Assembly: GCF_021917145.1 (NCBI RefSeq)
Contig: NC_061062.1
Coordinates: 288,780-352,779 of the forward strand
DNA length: 64,000 nt
DNA from: Hypomesus transpacificus
Taxonomy: Eukaryota > Chordata > Actinopteri > Osmeriformes > Osmeridae
Reading direction: 5' to 3'
Shown: positions 53,101 to 63,984 of the stretch, one piece after another
Position numbering within the stretch: position 1 is the first letter of the stretch
How the letters are laid out: every line of letters starts with the position of its first letter
Notes under the pieces: generated by a model
What the model was told of the DNA's origin: nothing
Database searches by the model: none
Seen by the model: only the letters and a program-made list of their open reading frames with translations
Position numbers and translations under genes: made by a program

Positions 53101-56100
53101 TCAGTTTTGCAGAAGGCACTCTGGCCATGCGCGGCTTGGAGGAGGCAGAGTTCCCAGGGCTGGGGAGATGGGAGGGAGAATGAGCCTCCTGCTTCTCTCT
53201 CAGGGAGAGCCCAAGTACTCTCTAGCCAAGTGACTCGAGCTTTATTAGTCATGACACCATCTTAGCATGAATTTGTGGAAAAGTACAAACCACCCCCCAG
53301 ATAAAAACACCCCCCACTGTCACAAGATGATTATAACTTGAACTCTTGAGAAAAGATCCGATGTGGTTGAAGCGGGCGTGTGGGTGACCGACCTGGTCCT
53401 GCTGCCTCCGAGGCTGGAGAGGGGCGGTGAGTAGAGGCTGGAGAGACTACTCTCGCTGGCGGGGCTGGCCCCTGTGGGGGAGGCCCGGGGCGGGGACTCC
53501 ACTCCCAGGTCCAGCCTCATGGCCGAGTCAGGGCTGTCTGGGTCAGAGCTGCTCACGCTCACCTTGGCCCGCTTCTTAGCTGCGCTGCAGCGCAGGGAGC
53601 GTAATGAGTTCAGCATCTGAAACACATCCACATGAGACAGAAGAGTCAGGGTAGAAAGAGACACTGAGGGAGAGACAGAGGGAGAGAAGGGGGGGGGGGG
53701 AGAGAGAAAGAGGGAGGCCCTGCATGTGGGGGCACTGTATCAACAACATCACTAATGGCAGCTGGATCTAAGGATGTTTTAAATGTGGAATCAGAACAGT
53801 CCTGACCTCCTGTCTGTCCAGGGACTCATCCTCTGGCTCCTGCAGGCCCAGCTGGGACAGCTCCTGCAGCAGGCTTCTCTCCTGCTGGCCCCCCGGGGGA
53901 GGGTGGGGAATCTGGCCGTTCTGGGGCTGGAGCGGGTCTCTCTGGGGCTGGAGCAGGTCTCTCTGGGGCTGGAGCGGGTCTCTCTGGGGCTGGAGTGGGT
54001 CTCTCTGGGGCTGGAGTGGGTCTCTCTGGGGCTGGAGCGGGTCTCTCTGGGGCTGGAGCAGGTCTCTCTGGGGCTGGAGGGGGTCTCTCTGGGGCTGGAG
54101 TGGGTCTCTCTGGGGCTGGAGTGGGTCTCTCTGGGGCTGGAGTGGGTCTCTTTGGGGCTGGAGTGGGTCTCTTTGGGGCTGGAGGGGGTCTCTCTGGGGC
54201 TGGAGTGGGTCTCTGAGGGGCTGGAGTGGGTCTCTGAGGGGCTGGAGTGGGTCTCTGAGGGGCTGGAGTGGGTCTCTCTGGGGCTGGAGTGGGTCTCTGA
54301 GGGGCTGGAGTGGGTCTCTCTGGGGCTGGAGTGGGTCTCTTTGGGGCTGGAGCAGGTCTCTCTGGGGCTGGAGTGGGTCTCTTTGGGGCTGGAGGGGGTC
54401 TCTGAGGGGCTGGAGTGGGTCTCTCTGGGGCTGGAGCAGGTCTCTGAGGGGCTGGAGTGGGTCTCTGAGGGGCTGGAGTGGGTCTCTGAGGGGCTGGAGG
54501 GGGTCTCTTTGGGGCTGGAGTGGGTCTCTGAGGGGCTGGAGTGGGTCTCTGAGGGGCTGGAGTGGGTCTCTGAGGGGCTGGAGTGGGTCTCTGAGGGGCT
54601 GGAGTGGGTCTCTTTGGGGCTGGAGTGGGTCTCTTTGGGGCTGGAGTGGGTCTCTCTGGGGCTGGAGTGGGTCTCTGAGGGCGGGGCTGGCTGGAGTCAC
54701 AGGCAGAGCAAGCCGTGTGCTGCTGAGTGCCCGGCGGAAGCAGGAAGTGCTGGAAGAGGAGCTCACCAGAGACGCACGCAGCGGGCAGGGAGAGCTGCTG
54801 GAGCTGGCTTCAGCTGGAACACATGCACAGGTTCAGCACACACACACACACACCTCCTCACACATACACACCTCCTCAGAGCGCTAGGCTAGCGGGCCGA
54901 GGGCCCATGCTAACCTGAGGAGTGTGTCCACGAGCTGGGCTCTCTGCAGAGCGGGCTACTGTCCCTCTTGTTAGGCCAGGTGTTGGACATGGACACAGAG
55001 GACTCCACCCTGCGGGGCGGGGTGGGGGAGGAGCCCCCTGCGGTGAGGTACGCCAGCGGGTAGCAGGGCAGCAAGAAGGAGCCCTGGGCAGGGGGGTTGG
55101 AGGGCAGCGAGAAGGTTCGCTCCACACTAGGGTTTCCCGACAGGAGACGGCCTCTGGTGGCCACTACAACACAACAGCAGTCACCTTCACAAGCTCCATC
55201 AAGATGCACAGAAGCAGGTGTGTTTGAAGTGGGTTTAAACCCAGTCACACCCTCATACTAAGCCTCCAACACAGGTCATTCCCATGTTAGTTACATGTTC
55301 TAACTGGACTACTCACCTCCATCTGTGGCAGAGAAGTTTGTAGATTTAAAAATGTCCGTATCAGAATCCAAGCTTCCACTCCTCCTCAGTCTGGTCACCG
55401 GCTCTCGTCTCCTGGAGGACGGGGGCTCTGCAGAACCTGAACACACCACACCTCCTGAACACCTCCTGCACACCTCCTGAACACCTCCTGAACACCCCAC
55501 ACCTTCTGAACACCTCCTGCACACCTCCTGAACACCCCACACCTCCTGAACACCTCCTGAACAACTCCTGAACACCTCCTGAACACCTCCTGAACACCTC
55601 CTGCACACCTCCTGAACACCTCCTGAACACCCCACACCTTCTGAACACCTCCTGCACACCTCCTGAACACCCCACACCTCCTGAACACCTCCTGCACACC
55701 TCCTGAACACCTCCTGAACACCTCCTGAACACCTCCTGCACACCTCCTGAACACCTCCTGAACACCTCCTGCACACCTCCTGAACACCTCCTGAACACCT
55801 CCTGCACACCTCCTGAACACCTCCTGAACACCTCCTGAACAACTCCTGAACACCCCACACTTCCTGAACACCTCCTGAACACCTCCTGCACACCTCCTGA
55901 ACACCTCCTGAACACCCCACACCTCCTGCACACCTCCTGAACACCCCACACCTCCTGAACACCTCCTGAACACCTCCTGAACACCCCACACCTCCTGAAC
56001 ACCTCCTGAACACCTCCTGAACACCCCACACCTCCTGCACACCTCCTGAACACCCCACACCTCCTGAACACCTCCTGAACACCTCCTGAACACCCCACAC

Positions 56101-59100
56101 CTCCTGCACACCTCCTGAACACCCCACACCTCCTGAACACCTCCTGAACACCTCCTGAACACCCCACACCTTCTGAACACCTCCTGAACACCCCACACCT
56201 CCTGAACACCTCCTGAACACCCCACACCTCCTGAACACCTCTGCACACCTCCTGCACACCTCCTGAACACCCCACACCTCCTGAACACCTCCTGAACACC
56301 TCCTGAACACCTCCCGAACACCTCCTGAACACCTCCTGCACAGCTTGGCTGACCACCCGCAGTGGACTTGGTAACAGTCATACGTCCCATTAGGCTGACT
56401 GAACACACAGGTCAGGCTGGTTAACCTGATATAAGACGTTTACTGTAAGCTACTCCAAGTTTGCTGACAATTGTTCTGGTCTAGATACCTTTGACAAGTT
56501 TCCATTTACAAATCAGAGTTCAATCACAAGGGAAAATTAGAATTTGTGTACAACTTGTGCAGCCGTTTTTTGTTCGTACTGGGGAGTAAACTTATCTGGC
56601 AAATTCTACAGGCTGCTGTCGCGAAAAAACAAGAAAAAACAAGTCAAGTTCAGTCTTGCCTTATCTTGCATGGGGGGAGGGGGGGGGGGGGTTCCTCATA
56701 CTCAGTTTGTGCATGGTTGCTACTTTACATGATTCAACAAAGCAGCCCACCTTGTTACCATGACTACTATAGTAGCATTAAACTATTAATACACCTGTTA
56801 AAATAAAATTGTTACAGAGACTATTAGCGTGGGACTAAAAAGGCAGCAGGCCAGAGAGAGGCAGCAGGCCAAAGAGAGAGGCAGCAGGCCAGAGAGAGGC
56901 AGCAGGCCAGAGAGAGAGGCAGCAGGCCAGAGAGAGAGAGGCAGCAGCTCATCTGGAGTCTGTGCGTGCAGAGCAGTAGCATGGCTTGACAGAGGCATGC
57001 TAATCCAATTCAGCAGATCTTATTTAGCACCTGGCTAACTCGATGGTTTGTGTGCTCCTGATGCATCCATGTAAAGAGCAGAGAGAGGAGGGTCACCTAC
57101 CAAAGCTGGGAACATAAGTCTCTGGGCTCAGCTTTCTGGTCAGGGACAGCCCATCTTCACGGATGACCTGAGAGGGGAGAGGAGGTCACGGCAGGATGAT
57201 TAGCATCTTAGAATACAAAAAGAAAAGGTTGAGTTCAAATGACAAAACGTGACCAACAGGAGAACTGAGGAAGAGTTTAATATGGATCTACTGAGGTAGT
57301 TTCAGCAGGATTCTATCATACTCAGGTAGTTTCAGCAGGATTTTATCATACTCAGGTAGTTTCAGCAGGATTCTATCATACTCAGGAAGTTTCAGCAGGA
57401 TTCTATCATATTCAGGTAGTTTTAGTAGGATTCTATCATACTCAGGTAGTTTTAGTAGGATTCTATCATATTCAGGTAGTTTTAGCAGGATTCTATCATA
57501 TTCAGGTAGTTTTAGTAGGATTCTATCATACTCAGGTAGTTTTAGCAGGATTCTATCATACTCAGGTAGTTTTAGTAGGATTCTATCATACTCAGGTAGT
57601 TTTAGTAGGATTCTATCATACTCAGGTAGTTTTCTACCAGCGTAGGCAGACACACCTCAGGCAGGTGCAGCCTACATGTTTTCCTGTAAAAATGTAACCA
57701 TGGCACCAATGCACTGTACAATCAATAAGTGACAAACATCTTTCCAACCCTCAGTTTCTCTGGCAGCTTCCATTGTGATACACCAGGGGTTGTAATCAAC
57801 ACAAGAGCATTAAATAGTTCCAATCGTTTCCAGCTGTATTAGGCCTTATGATGTGATCTGTTCTCCGATTATGTTTCACGCCCTCAGAGTACAAGTGTGT
57901 GGACGTGGGGTTGCTGGGATACAGGGCACTGGTGTAAACAGAACCATTCACTAGAAGATTCATACACTCTTTTACATACGCACCTTTTATTGTGTTCCTC
58001 CTAAACATGTTGCATTGCTTATTTCCTGGGAGATTAATCAAATATGCCTCCTCCATGAACAGCTGTGTTTGAAGTCAGACTTTTTATTCTAAGGTCTTAA
58101 GGGTAGAGAATTAGTATTATTACTTAATTACATCTGGGCACCTGAAGGTTTGCGCTGATTGATAATCCCCAACATGAGTTAGGAAATGTTTAACTAATGG
58201 GGGCTTGGTTAACGAGCTTTCCATCAAACGAAGCCCAAATGATTCTTACAAATGTGACAAGCCTGCTAGTTTCAAACCTTCTGCAATCGGGACACTGACG
58301 ACTCCTGGTTGTGGAACAACAAATCAATGGAAAGACACAGTCCTTGATGTGGTATACTAGGTGAATTCAAAGTCAATAGGATACATTTTCAGACCACAAG
58401 CCAAGTCAATCAGTGACTGACAAAGCGTTGATAGTTGCTTCATACTTGCATTTCAAAGTCAACTAAAGGGCAAAATCTGCATTAGCTTCCTGAGGCTGTG
58501 GCTCTTCTCTATCTGTGCCCTCCTATATGAAGCATTACAACAGGGGCAGTTTAGGCACGGGCCGACCGGGCAGCCGCCCGGGGCGCCACCAAGTCAGGGG
58601 CGGCAATTTAAGCCGAGAGGGGCAGTTTTTTCTGCAATTTGTGTTTTTGGCCCTCTGCCCTCGCCCTCTGCTGGCCCCAAAAAAGTTTTGCGATTCTGTT
58701 TGTGCCATTCGTTTCAGGCGGCCGGCGGGGTAGGGGGTTTAAGTGAAAAACTCGCCAAGGGGCACCAAAAGTGCTAGGACCACCACTGCATTAAAACACA
58801 AACATTCAATCAAAAATAAGTGACTCATAGGACATTTCTTCGCATCTCAATCACATGCTTTCTGTTATAAAATAGGCTTCTTATTAGGAAACTTAAATAC
58901 TTCCTGTTTGGCAACTAGAAATACTCGTGGATGACCCACCTGCTCCTCGTTCGTCTGGAGGCCCCGGGCTGGCTGGGCGTCCTCTGAGTAGGGGAGACTC
59001 GACCTCTCCCAGGGCAGCTTGTTCTTCCCCTTCCCAGCGCTGACGATCCTCCTCTGCAGGGGCAGGTCGTCTGTGAGGGAGCCCAGGCTCCCGTAGCCAC

Positions 59101-59965
59101 ACAGCCTGTCAGGGTCTGGCTGCTGTCGGGCACTGCGGGCACTGCCTCCCCGCCCTCCGCTCAGCACCCACTCCAGGTCTGCCCCCGAGCCGCACTGCTG
59201 GGACCGTCGTCCAGACCTGGGGACCACAAGGCCGTATTCTACCATCCCTTCAGAGGACAGCTTGGGAAGCAGGTGTCTGGCCCTTCTGGCATGTACAGCG
59301 GCCATGAGGCCCTCCACGTCTCCACTGAGCTCAACTCTGTCCACAGCCTTTATCAGGGGCTGCTTTTTCCCTGGGTCAAGGCAACAGTCAAAAACAGCAA
59401 ACAGCTCGAGGGCTGCATGACGGACCTTCATCTTACTGTCAGCCAGGGAAGGTGCAACTTCAAGACAAAGACTGGGGATATTGAACTCCTTTCTGGGGTG
59501 GGTGAGCATAGCAGCCGTGATGATATTGATGACATCTTCTCTGACTCTGGAGTTCTTATGCCTCAAGTGTCCCAGAACAAGGTCCAACACTTTTTGTGGT
59601 CCAACACTTCTCATCAACTGGAGAAATACATTCATGTACTCATTCCTGGTGACAGTGCGAGTATCTCCAAGGGTTTTCAGTGCCGCACAAGCTATATGCT
59701 TGGAATACTTTTCTACATTGTAATCCAATTTCTTGATAAGAAGGTTTATGACCTGTAAAGTCCCATACAAGACTTTAAAGTTGCTGTCGTCCAGTAGTCT
59801 GCGGAGGAAATTGATAAACTCTATAATATTGTCCGAGGGGATTTGCTTCAGGTCCAAGTCCAAGAGAATATGTTTCAGCTCTTCCACCCCATTTGTTCGA
59901 TTCTGATAGTTTTTTGAGTCCAGGAGCTGTTTGTGTAGCTCCTGGGGTAATAATCCAAATATCAT
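47183..59965 (-). CDS. togaram1: TOGARAM1 (crescerin/FAM179B), ciliary microtubule regulator
   Basis: A TOG-domain protein that binds tubulin and regulates axonemal microtubules and cilium length (known; a Joubert-syndrome gene in humans). Twenty-two coding exons keep phase, 1676 residues: 58940-59965, 57101-57167, 55317-55436, 54915-55163, 53807-54813, 53393-53616, 53065-53159, 52624-52761, 52399-52464, 51737-51891, 51524-51605, 51239-51439, 50763-50880, 49937-50042, 49517-49752, 48993-49160, 48684-48810, 48429-48538, 48119-48296, 47726-47945, 47545-47631, 47183-47433. Residues 1-230 form the TOG that starts FGLLPQELHKQLLD (human TOG2); no TOG1 was found upstream. The linker has SAAKKRAKVSVSSSDPDSPD. 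C-terminal TOGs span about 1165-1395 and 1435-1676. Exon 5 contains 36 in-frame heptapeptides RDPLQP(Q/L), residues about 534-785. The first ATG in frame is at 59965. Confidence 0.93.
50060..50755. repeat. Minisatellite in TOGARAM1 intron 13
   Basis: About 27 copies of TGCTGACTGGTGCAG followed by GCTGTGTCTC- or TGTGTCTC-type linkers, so the period varies from 22 to 30 bp. It ends a few bases before the exon 13 donor at 50762. The 238-residue minus-strand open frame here reflects the repeat. Confidence 0.93.
52068..52335. repeat. Minisatellite, 14-bp unit, TOGARAM1 intron 9
   Basis: About 18-19 copies of ACCAGAGCACAGTG and the variant ACCAGAACACAGTG, arranged as near-alternating pairs (a 28-bp higher-order unit). 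Non-coding. Confidence 0.93.
52844..53031 (-). mobile_element. tRNA-derived SINE, TOGARAM1 intron 7
   Basis: The same family as 21443-21609 and the same orientation. The tail CATTTAGCAGACGCTCTTAT is at its left end. The B-box-like GGTTCGATTCCC (minus strand) and a degraded A-box region are at its right end. Inserted in the same transcriptional direction as TOGARAM1. Confidence 0.8.
53921..54676 (-). repeat. togaram1: Translated minisatellite, 21-bp unit, in TOGARAM1 exon 5
   Basis: Thirty-six complete 21-bp units with no interruption, encoding the heptad RDPLQPQ. Variants are RDPLQPL and RDLLQPQ. The exon is open from acceptor to donor, its length (1007 nt) restores the phase of both neighbouring exons, and the sequence after the array (LLQELSQLGLQEPEDESLDR) matches the conserved TOGARAM1 segment that precedes exon 6. 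The array is therefore translated unless it is spliced out. Confidence 0.92.
55440..56345. repeat. Minisatellite, 11-12-bp units, TOGARAM1 intron 2
   Basis: More than 70 copies of ACACCTCCTGA or its relatives (ACACCTCCTGC, ACACCCCACACC), about 900 bp. It starts about four bases from the exon 3 acceptor (55436/55437), so on the minus strand the array runs straight into the splice acceptor. Three overlapping minus-strand open frames of over 330 residues result from the repeat only. Confidence 0.95.
56840..56950. repeat. Short purine-rich repeat
   Basis: Five to six copies of GGCAGCAGGCCAGAGAGA with variable GA length, in TOGARAM1 intron 2. Confidence 0.85.
57290..57635. repeat. Minisatellite, 30-bp unit, TOGARAM1 intron 1
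   Basis: About 11-12 copies of a 30-bp unit with TCAGGTAGTTTTAGCAGGAT, then TCTATCATAC. The period is a multiple of three and the minus strand lacks stops, so it can be read as a decapeptide LPEYDRILLK repeated 11 times. It lies about 120 bp from exon 2 in the sense direction of TOGARAM1. I treat it as intronic because no acceptor/donor pair that keeps the frame was found. Confidence 0.9.
58541..58788. mobile_element. Small hAT-like element, TOGARAM1 intron 1
   Basis: The insertion is 248 bp, GC-rich, and has imperfect inverted ends (CAGGGGCAGTTTAGGCAC versus the inverse of GTGCTAGGACCACCACTG). The flanks CATTACAA (58533-58540) and CATTAAAA (58789-58796) match at 7 of 8 bases, consistent with a hAT target duplication. 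No coding sequence. Confidence 0.8.
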
Positions 59966-62962
59966 TATTGATTGTTCTTGGGATGTGGTCAAAATCGAGA
60001 AATAAAAAATGAAATCCCATTTCTATGAGGGTATTGCTCGTTGCTTAGGCTTCTCATCTTCTATTGGTGGACAGAGGATGCTTTCAAGCACGTTCTATAC
60101 ACTCGATTTGACTGTCACTGCTGGAAAATCAGCACGCAAGAAACCTGGAAGTCTCCTTTAAACGCATTAAACAAGGCTTTGTATATATTCTTCGATTCTT
60201 GGCATAAGTGAATGGCGCTCTGCTCACCACCTGAAAGTGTTGAAACAGAAAATAACCATTCGTCATCTTGAACATGCATTGTCTCAATACAATATATAGC
60301 TATTCAGATTATACAGCTGCAATAAAAACCGTACTGTGGTTTAGATAGGTCTAGGGGGAAATAACTGCAACCAAACTGCGCAATCTGTAAAACACTTGTA
60401 GCTCGCGTCCCTGTACATACCGAAAAAGCAGCGTCATTGGAATGAAGATCAAGCTACCCACAGTATATGTTTAAGTTAGCTCGCTAGCAGTAGGTCAAAC
60501 ATCTTCTATAATTATTCCAAATTGACACGATCACGACAGTGCCAATATAGATGAGTTGTCATAAAACCTGATTGTAACACAACAAACTATGAGCCATCTA
60601 TGCAATGTTATACGGATCCCAGATATCACCATTCGTAATCTAGCTAGACCGCTAGTCTATTGCTAACGTAATAGAAGATACGATACTTACAGTAGCTAAC
60701 CAACAACACACGCAACAAGAAGTTAGTTAAAGGACAAATCAGCATAAGGACATTTCTCAAGTGTGATTTTCATGATCTGAAGAGATTACCTTGTTCAGTG
60801 CTCTGTGATATGTCGCATGTTTTTTACGACATAAACCTTTAGAAATTCACATCTGTTATATTGAGTGATTGCAAGCGAGTCCTTATCCGTCCAGTAGGTT
60901 GCTAACTGGCTTGCTGGAGACTTCTTGCTGCTATAGCTATACTGCAAGTGGCGTCAAAATGGCGAATACATGTCACAAACGGACTGCTTCCATGGTGACG
61001 CGAATAATAGACATGGTAGCAGGAAAAGTTGATGGTAAACACATGAAAAGAGATTGTATAAATATTTTTGGAATTAATTATACAATGTTATTTCTTGGTG
61101 AACAATAATTACAATGACACACAAAAAAAACACAAAAGAATGAAGCCTAAAACTTTTCGTAAAAGTTACCGAAGCAGCCTACGTTTAAGAAGTTTGTGTT
61201 CACTTGTCACACCAGCTTTAGACCAGCAGTTTACATGTAATTGTTTTACGCTCTCCTCCTCTCCTCTTCCTCTTTTCACTATGTGAAAAAAAAGTTGTAA
61301 AATTGTGAGAAAAAAATTACACGGTTTGGAAAAATAAGTTTTGAAAGGTTGAATAAATAAATGAAAATAGTGTACTTTTTGGTCGTGTTGTGAACGGAGC
61401 CCCCGACGGGACCTGTGAATGTTTTTTAAAGACACTTTCTCGTCTGCACGAGAAACATTCACGTCAGCAAGCGCTGCAGTTTCCGATTAAAAAAGGAACG
61501 TGCCACATGCATGAAACTTACTCTGGTTACTCCTAGTTATATAGTTTGCAGCATTGATGAGGGCAATACTATGCTCTACTGTCCTCAATTGTACTTTGCT
61601 CTCTATTACTCTGTTTTATGCTTCTCTGTTCTCCTCTCCCTTCTCCACCCTCTCCTTACACTGTGTGTGTGGAAAATAACGTTTCGAAAAAATAAAAAAG
61701 TTTCTAAAGGTTGAACAAATATTTTAGAAAAAGTTTGACAACGTTTTTAAAGGTTGAAAATGTATTTTATTTAAAAAGTTTTGCAAAAATACGTTCTCTC
61801 CTTTTACTGTGCGTGTGGATTTTTTTTTCAAAGGTTGAATACATATTTTTGAAAATAAATTGTAATAAAAATTTTTTTTCTCAAAAATAATCTCAATCTG
61901 AAACACAATGTATGAACCATAGAGTTAGGTATGAACGTCCGTGTTTAAATGGTTAATAGCCTAACCCCGCCCCGGAAGTTGCGCGTTCTCTGTTTTGCTG
62001 TTTGTTTTCTTGACAGCCGCTCGGGTTCTGCTGCTGGGCTGAACTTGGCCGCTGCTAAAACCCATCTTCAGAGCGGCACATCGGACGCGCAAGACAGGTC
62101 TGTACATTTCTTTATCTGCATATTTTCTTGGATTGTCGGTAGTTTACTCACGTATGCCTATCCATGGCGATATTTATAGCTGAATGTAATTCTATAAGGT
62201 ATATCTGTCGCTTATTGTGTTTATTTTTAGCAAATTGAACTGGCTCCATTCTGCAGCAGTACTAGTAATGCACTAGGTTACTACAATACATTAGAAAGCT
62301 AACCTACCTAGCAAACATGTCCTTGTAATGCAATTTCTTGTTCGGGGCCTGTAGCAAAGCTAGCTAGCTAGCTAACGAAACCTTCGTCAAGAGGTACTAT
62401 AACGTTTTGCATTTCAGAATGTAAATGTGGAATTAAAAGGTGTGGTTTATGCCGAATAACAAATGTCGTTAGCAAGGCTAGCTAGCTAGGTAATATTAAG
62501 TAGCTTGCTAGTAACATAGTAGACTAGCTAGCTACACAACGTCAGCATTCTACTAGTTATCTAGGCTTTCGTTTGGGTTCACCAGTTAATTTCTACGTAA
62601 AAACGATTTAAGAAATCTACATAACCTTAATAATTTGTAATACACCGTTCTAGTTAGGTAGATACTTAGCTACACACTAGCATGTAACGTCGTTATTTAG
62701 CTAGAGCTACGTTAGCTATCAAAACGAGGCAGCTATGGCTGTTAAGGAGCTGTGTGGTTGCAGATGGTATGCTACCAATAACATGATGAGCCTACTTGTT
62801 ACAAACCTACAAACTATACAACTTTACTTCAGACAGTAGTTAAGTTGCCGTTATATGCCTAGGTGTTGTCTGAAAGTCTTCGAAACAAGCTTACAACTTA
62901 CATCATCTGGTTGTGCATTCTTGGATGGCGGTACACCCCTTAACTCGCCTTAACGTTTTCAG
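59966..62962. promoter_or_regulatory. Head-to-head intergenic region, TOGARAM1 and KLHL28
   Basis: Three kilobases between the two divergent start codons, an arrangement also seen in human 14q21. On the right, a KLHL28 5' untranslated exon probably ends at 62097 (AAGACAG|GTCTGT) in a locally GC-rich patch (about 61965-62097). On the left, an acceptor-like CCCAAG at about 59975 may begin the first coding exon of TOGARAM1. No TOG1-encoding exon was seen. The middle (61080-61900) is very AT-rich. Confidence 0.5.
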
Positions 62963-63984
62963 ATGGACCCGCAGGCTCAGTCCTACATGCTCGCGAGCCT
63001 GACGCGGCCCCACTCCGAACAGCTGCTGCAGGGCCTCCAGCTGCTGCGACAGGACCATGAGCTGTGTGACATTGTGCTGCGCGTGGGCGACGCCAAGATC
63101 CATGCCCACAAAGTGGTGCTGGCCAGCATCAGCCCCTACTTCAAGGCCATGTTCACAGGCAACCTGTCCGAGAAGGAGACCTCCGAAGTGGAGTTTCAGT
63201 GCATTGACGAGGCTGCGCTACAGGTATGGGATGCTAGCAGAGAAATCTTTGTGGTATGTTATGTTTGTGTTGTTGGCTGATCTATGAATCAGATGTAATC
63301 CACAAGCTAAGACACACATGCAAAGCCCCTTCTCTTTCTCCCATAGGCCATAGTGGAGTATGCCTACACTGGGACAGTGTTTATCTCCCAGGAGACAGTA
63401 GAGTCCCTGTTGCCAGCTGCCAACCTGCTCCAGGTCAAGCTGGTGCTGAAGGAGTGCTGCTCCTTCCTAGAAAGCCAGCTGGACGCTGGGAACTGTATCG
63501 GCATCTCCCGCTTTGCAGAGACCTACGGCTGCCATGACCTGTGCCTGGCAGCAACCAAATTCATCTGCCAGAATTTTGAGGAGGTATGCCAGACTGAGGA
63601 GTTTTTTGAGCTGACCAGAGCAGAACTGGATGAAATAGTGTCGAACGACTGTCTGAAGGTGGTGACAGAGGAGACTGTGTTTTACGCCCTCGAGTCGTGG
63701 ATCAAGTATGACGTGACTGAGCGGCAGCAGTACCTGGCTCAGCTGCTGCACTGTGTGCGTCTCCCTCTGCTCAGCGTCAAGTTCCTCACCCGCCTTTATG
63801 AGGCTAACCACCTCATCCGTGATGACCACGCGTGCAAGCACCTGCTCAACGAGGCCCTCAAATACCATTTCATGCCTGAACACCGTCTATCCTACCAGAC
63901 TGTGCTGTCCACTCAGCCGCGCTGCGCCCCCAAAGTGCTCCTTGCCGTAGGAGGCAAGGCTGGACTCTTCGCCACGTTGGAGAG
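62963..63984 (+). CDS. klhl28: KLHL28, BTB-BACK-Kelch protein, N-terminal part
   Basis: Kelch-like proteins bring substrates to CUL3 ubiquitin ligases: BTB and BACK bind the cullin, Kelch repeats bind the target (known for the family). Two coding exons, 62963-63223 and 63347-63984, encode the first 299 residues plus two bases; the remaining exons lie beyond the right edge. The start codon directly follows the acceptor (TTTTCAG|ATG). The BTB domain (about 35-130) has HELCDIVLRVGDAKIHAHKV and SPYFKAMFTGNLSEKETSEV. BACK (about 140-240) has SRFAETYGC and EETVFYALESWIKYDV. The first Kelch repeat begins around VLLAVGGKAGLFATL and is cut by a donor (GAGAG|GTATTT). It reads almost residue-for-residue like vertebrate KLHL28, and its head-to-head neighbour is TOGARAM1 as in human. 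Confidence 0.95.

Noticed and set aside
53783-54892. 369-codon plus-strand open frame (WVSLGLE repeats)
   Set aside because: It is the antisense of the translated TOGARAM1 repeat; the minus strand has exon-phase continuity and conserved flanks, the plus strand does not.
55309-56408. Three overlapping minus-strand frames of 331-365 codons
   Set aside because: They arise because the 11-12-bp intronic repeat lacks stops in all frames. The true exon there is only 55317-55436.
59273-59758. 161-codon plus-strand frame
   Set aside because: Antisense of the conserved TOGARAM1 first TOG exon.
59966-59992. TOGARAM1 start at 59992
   Set aside because: That codon is TTG. The first ATG in frame is at 59965, and upstream sequence may be intron or untranslated.
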